A DNA stretch of 9,222 nt from Desulfobacter sp. (GTDB taxonomy: Bacteria > Desulfobacterota > Desulfobacteria > Desulfobacterales > Desulfobacteraceae): the NCBI GenBank assembly GCA_030145005.1, contig JAQYWJ010000072.1, forward strand, positions 1-9,222. The letters run 5' to 3'. Shown here in pieces: positions 7,239 through 9,222 of the stretch (positions are counted from its first letter, which is position 1; each line of letters opens with the position of its first letter). Made by a program: the position numbers and the translations under genes. The notes beneath the pieces were generated by a model. That model was given only the letters and a program-made list of their open reading frames with translations. It had not been told where the DNA came from and ran no database searches.

Positions 7239-8113
7239 CAGCGTCTACTCTCCCGGAGCATGAAATACCGGGTCAATACGTCGGACACACTGTCAGCAGT
7301 GGTGACATCCACAAGATCCACCCGGGCTTTGCTAAACACCGATTCCGTCAGGGTATGGATTTTCTGCCGTTGATCCGTATACCATTGCCGCATCTTTTTG
7401 CTGCCCGCATCCATAAGCGTTTCTTCCCCGGTTTCAAAATCCTTTACCCGCACAATACCGGCAAAGGGCAGGTGAAAAGCCCCGTCATCAAACACACGCA
7501 TGCCCACCACCTCATGCCGCCGGTTTAAAAGGCGCAGGCTTTTTTCGTACTCCGGGGAGAGATAATCGGAAATCACAAAGGCAAAACAGCGCTTTTTGCT
7601 GATTTTTGCCATGAAATCCAGGACACAGCCGATATCCGTGCCCACACCCTTGGGCGCAAAGGTAAAAATCTCCTTGATCACCCGCCAGATATGGGCAGAG
7701 CCTTTTTTGGGCGGGATATACTTTTCCACCTGGTCCGTGAAAAAAATCACACCCACCTTGTCATTATTTTTAATGGCATTGAATGCCAGAACCGATGCCA
7801 GTTCCGCCACTTTCTCAAGTTTGCTGCCCGAATGGGTCCCGAAATTTAAAGAAGCGCTCATGTCAATGAGCAGCATGACAATGGATTCGCGCTCTTCCCT
7901 GAAAAGTTTGACAAACACCTTTCCCGTACGCGCCGAAACATTCCAGTCAATGGCCTTGACATCGTCGCCCGGGGCGTACTCGCGCACCTCTTCAAATTCA
8001 ATACCCGAACCTTTGAACACAGACCTGTACTGCCCTGCCATCAGGGTGTTGACGGTTTTACGAGACTTTATATGAATCTGCTTGATCTTTTTTATGATAT
8101 GGGCAGGAATCAT
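7238..8113 (-). CDS. DUF58 family protein with VWA-like fold (cytoplasmic)
   Basis: This 291-residue protein carries the DUF58 signature GIEFEEVREYAPGDDVKAID (37-56), followed by WN and ARTGK. A VWA-type core follows, with MIDAS-like DMSAS at 84-88, a Thr159 in GVGTDIG and Asp183 in VISDY. No membrane helix is visible, unlike longer DUF58 proteins that begin with two helices, so this is the short soluble form. DUF58 genes almost always sit next to moxR. By analogy with other MoxR-VWA pairs it is the likely direct partner or adaptor of the ATPase. The start has AGGTGA 7 nt upstream (8121-8126), and 25 nt separate it from the moxR stop. Its stop overlaps the next start by 1 nt. Confidence 0.93.
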   Translation of the reverse strand: MIPAHIIKKIKQIHIKSRKTVNTLMAGQYRSVFKGSGIEFEEVREYAPGDDVKAIDWNVSARTGKVFVKLFREERESIVMLLIDMSASLNFGTHSGSKLEKVAELASVLAFNAIKNNDKVGVIFFTDQVEKYIPPKKGSAHIWRVIKEIFTFAPKGVGTDIGCVLDFMAKISKKRCFAFVISDYLSPEYEKSLRLLNRRHEVVGMRVFDDGAFHLPFAGIVRVKDFETGEETLMDAGSKKMRQWYTDQRQKIHTLTESVFSKARVDLVDVTTADSVSDVLTRYFMLRESRR

Positions 8114-8120
8114 TCTATGA

Positions 8121-8126
8121 TCACCT
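8121..8126 (-). promoter_or_regulatory. Strong ribosome-binding site of the DUF58 gene (AGGTGA)
   Basis: AGGTGA lies 7 nt before the ATG at 8113 in the 25-nt gap after moxR. It fixes the DUF58 start and indicates independent initiation rather than simple read-through. Confidence 0.65.
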
Positions 8127-8138
8127 GTAACTTAATTT

Positions 8139-9113
8139 TCATGGTACTTCTACGGAATCAAACAAGTCTGCCACCACCTGCTCGGTTGAAATCTCTTCAG
8201 CCTCGGCCTCAAAGGAGAGCAAAATTCTGTGACGCAGCACATCAGGTCCGGCAAGCTTTATGTCCTGGGGCGTAACATAAGCCCGGCCTGCAAGAAAGGC
8301 TGTAACCCTTGCGGCCTTGGCCAGGAAAATGGTTGCCCTGGGCGATGCCCCAAATTCAATATAATGACCTGTCTGCATTTTGCAGGATTCCGGGTTTCGT
8401 GTGGCAAAGATCAGGCTGACAATATACTCTTTGAGTTTTTCATCCACATACACCTGATCCACCAGACGTTTTAATCCGGCAAGGTCCTCACATGACACAA
8501 CGGGCGATGTCTCTTCTACCGCAGCAAAGCTTGTCTTTTTAAGGATCTCAAGCTCCTGGGCCCGGCTGGGGTATTCCACCAGCACTTTGAGCATGAAGCG
8601 GTCCACCTGGGCCTCGGGCAACGGGTAGGTGCCCTCCTGCTCAATGGGGTTCTGGGTGGCCAACACCAAAAAAGGTGCGGGCAGGGCATAGGTGGTGTCG
8701 CCGATGGTCACCTGCTTTTCTTCCATGGCTTCCAGAAGTGCAGACTGCACCTTTGAAGGAGCCCGGTTGATTTCGTCGGCCAGAATAATATTGTTGAACA
8801 GCGGACCTTTACGGGTGACAAAATCCGTAGTTTTGGGCCGGTAGATCTCGGTACCGGTCAGATCCGCAGGCAAAAGATCCGGGGTGAACTGAATGCGTTT
8901 GAAATCTGCCTGGATAGCGGCGGCCAAGGCCTTGACCGCCGAGGTTTTTGCAAGGCCCGGCACCCCTTCAATGAGAACGTGCCCGCCGGTGAAAAGACCT
9001 GTCAGCAGGCCGTCAACCAGTTTATCCTGACCCACCAGGGTTTTGCCCACCTCACTGCGGATACGGTTCACCAGAAGATGGGCTGTTTCAATCTGCTTTG
9101 TGATTTCTTCCAT
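8139..9113 (-). CDS. moxR: MoxR-family AAA+ ATPase
   Basis: This 324-residue protein is a typical full-length MoxR ATPase, with no membrane segment. The Walker A loop GVPGLAKT is at 50-57, Walker B with LADEINRAP at 111-119, a QSALLEAMEE helix at 123-132, sensor 1 ATQNP at 152-156, the arginine-finger region QVDRF at 169-173 and sensor 2 GASPRAT at 255-261. All catalytic residues are present, so it should hydrolyse ATP and form a ring. MoxR proteins act as chaperone-like remodelers of VWA-domain partners, as in NorQ/NorD, CbbQ/CbbO and RavA/ViaA. Here the likely partners are the three VWA/DUF58 proteins of the operon. It is the first gene of the operon in the window. AAGGA lies 10 nt before the ATG, supporting this start. 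Confidence 0.96.
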   Translation of the reverse strand: MEEITKQIETAHLLVNRIRSEVGKTLVGQDKLVDGLLTGLFTGGHVLIEGVPGLAKTSAVKALAAAIQADFKRIQFTPDLLPADLTGTEIYRPKTTDFVTRKGPLFNNIILADEINRAPSKVQSALLEAMEEKQVTIGDTTYALPAPFLVLATQNPIEQEGTYPLPEAQVDRFMLKVLVEYPSRAQELEILKKTSFAAVEETSPVVSCEDLAGLKRLVDQVYVDEKLKEYIVSLIFATRNPESCKMQTGHYIEFGASPRATIFLAKAARVTAFLAGRAYVTPQDIKLAGPDVLRHRILLSFEAEAEEISTEQVVADLFDSVEVP

Positions 9114-9222
9114 AATTTGTCAATCCTTATGTTCTGGCCTCAACTTTTGACCTTTATTTCGGGCGGCCGCAGAAATGGCCCGGCCCTGAATGAACAATGT
9201 TTTCGTTCTAATATAGTGCGCG
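9114..9222. other. Non-coding region upstream of moxR with weak promoter candidates
   Basis: No gene is visible in these 109 bases. On the minus strand TATATT (9214-9209) could be a -10 box for the bat operon, but its -35 would lie at or beyond the window edge. On the plus strand CTGAAT (9186-9191), a 17-bp gap and TAATAT (9209-9214) could be a divergent promoter. Both are weak matches over the same AT-rich patch. The centre (about 9161-9186) is GC-rich with GGCC and GGGC/GCCC repeats that could form short hairpins. No clear operator was seen. Confidence 0.25.

Noticed and set aside
7596..8075. 159-codon plus-strand open frame opposite the DUF58 gene
   Set aside because: Antisense to strongly conserved DUF58 motifs, with no independent support.

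Overview
This 9.2 kb window carries one compact minus-strand operon of six genes, followed downstream on the same strand by an almost complete gpsA. In transcription order (right to left) the operon is: a MoxR-family AAA+ ATPase (8139-9113); a soluble DUF58/VWA protein (7238-8113); a small one-helix membrane protein resembling DUF4381 (6675-7238); a BatA-type VWA membrane protein (5644-6675); a BatB VWA protein fused to a BatC-type TPR protein (3734-5611); and a BatD protein fused to a BatE-type TPR/SH3 protein (1174-3750). After a 202-bp intergenic gap comes gpsA, glycerol-3-phosphate dehydrogenase, which runs off the left edge. All plus-strand reading frames look like shadows of these genes.

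The operon is the Bat ('Bacteroides aerotolerance') system, a known but mechanistically unresolved MoxR-VWA stress/envelope module. Gene spacing is very tight: two 1-nt TGATG overlaps, one 17-nt overlap, and gaps of 25 and 32 nt. This indicates a single transcript with translational coupling. By analogy with other MoxR-VWA pairs, MoxR would work with DUF58 in the cytoplasm. Membrane segments and basic loops place the VWA domains of BatA and BatB, the TPR domains, the BatD ectodomain and the SH3 domain in the periplasm. The DUF4381-like protein and the middle of BatD-E present cytoplasmic helical domains that could link the two sides.

The unusual points are the two gene fusions (B-C and D-E). 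Each keeps a signal-peptide-like segment inside the protein at the junction. The cytoplasmic part of BatD also appears to be a second copy of the DUF4381-like domain. BatC has a long Q/N/K/D-rich linker that ends in a short ordered-looking tail.

The 202-bp gap before gpsA holds a 74-bp imperfect palindrome, a strong sigma70-type promoter (TTGAAT, 17 bp, TATAAT) and a GC-rich leader hairpin next to the gpsA ribosome-binding site. About 109 bp upstream of moxR is non-coding and has only weak promoter candidates.

The organism is a Gram-negative bacterium with an inner membrane and periplasm. Gene content, fusion style and codon use would fit a delta-proteobacterial (Desulfobacterota) anaerobe, but this is an impression, not proven by the sequence. 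No mobile element, CRISPR array, tRNA or rRNA was seen. The system is best described as a fused variant of a known operon rather than a wholly new one.
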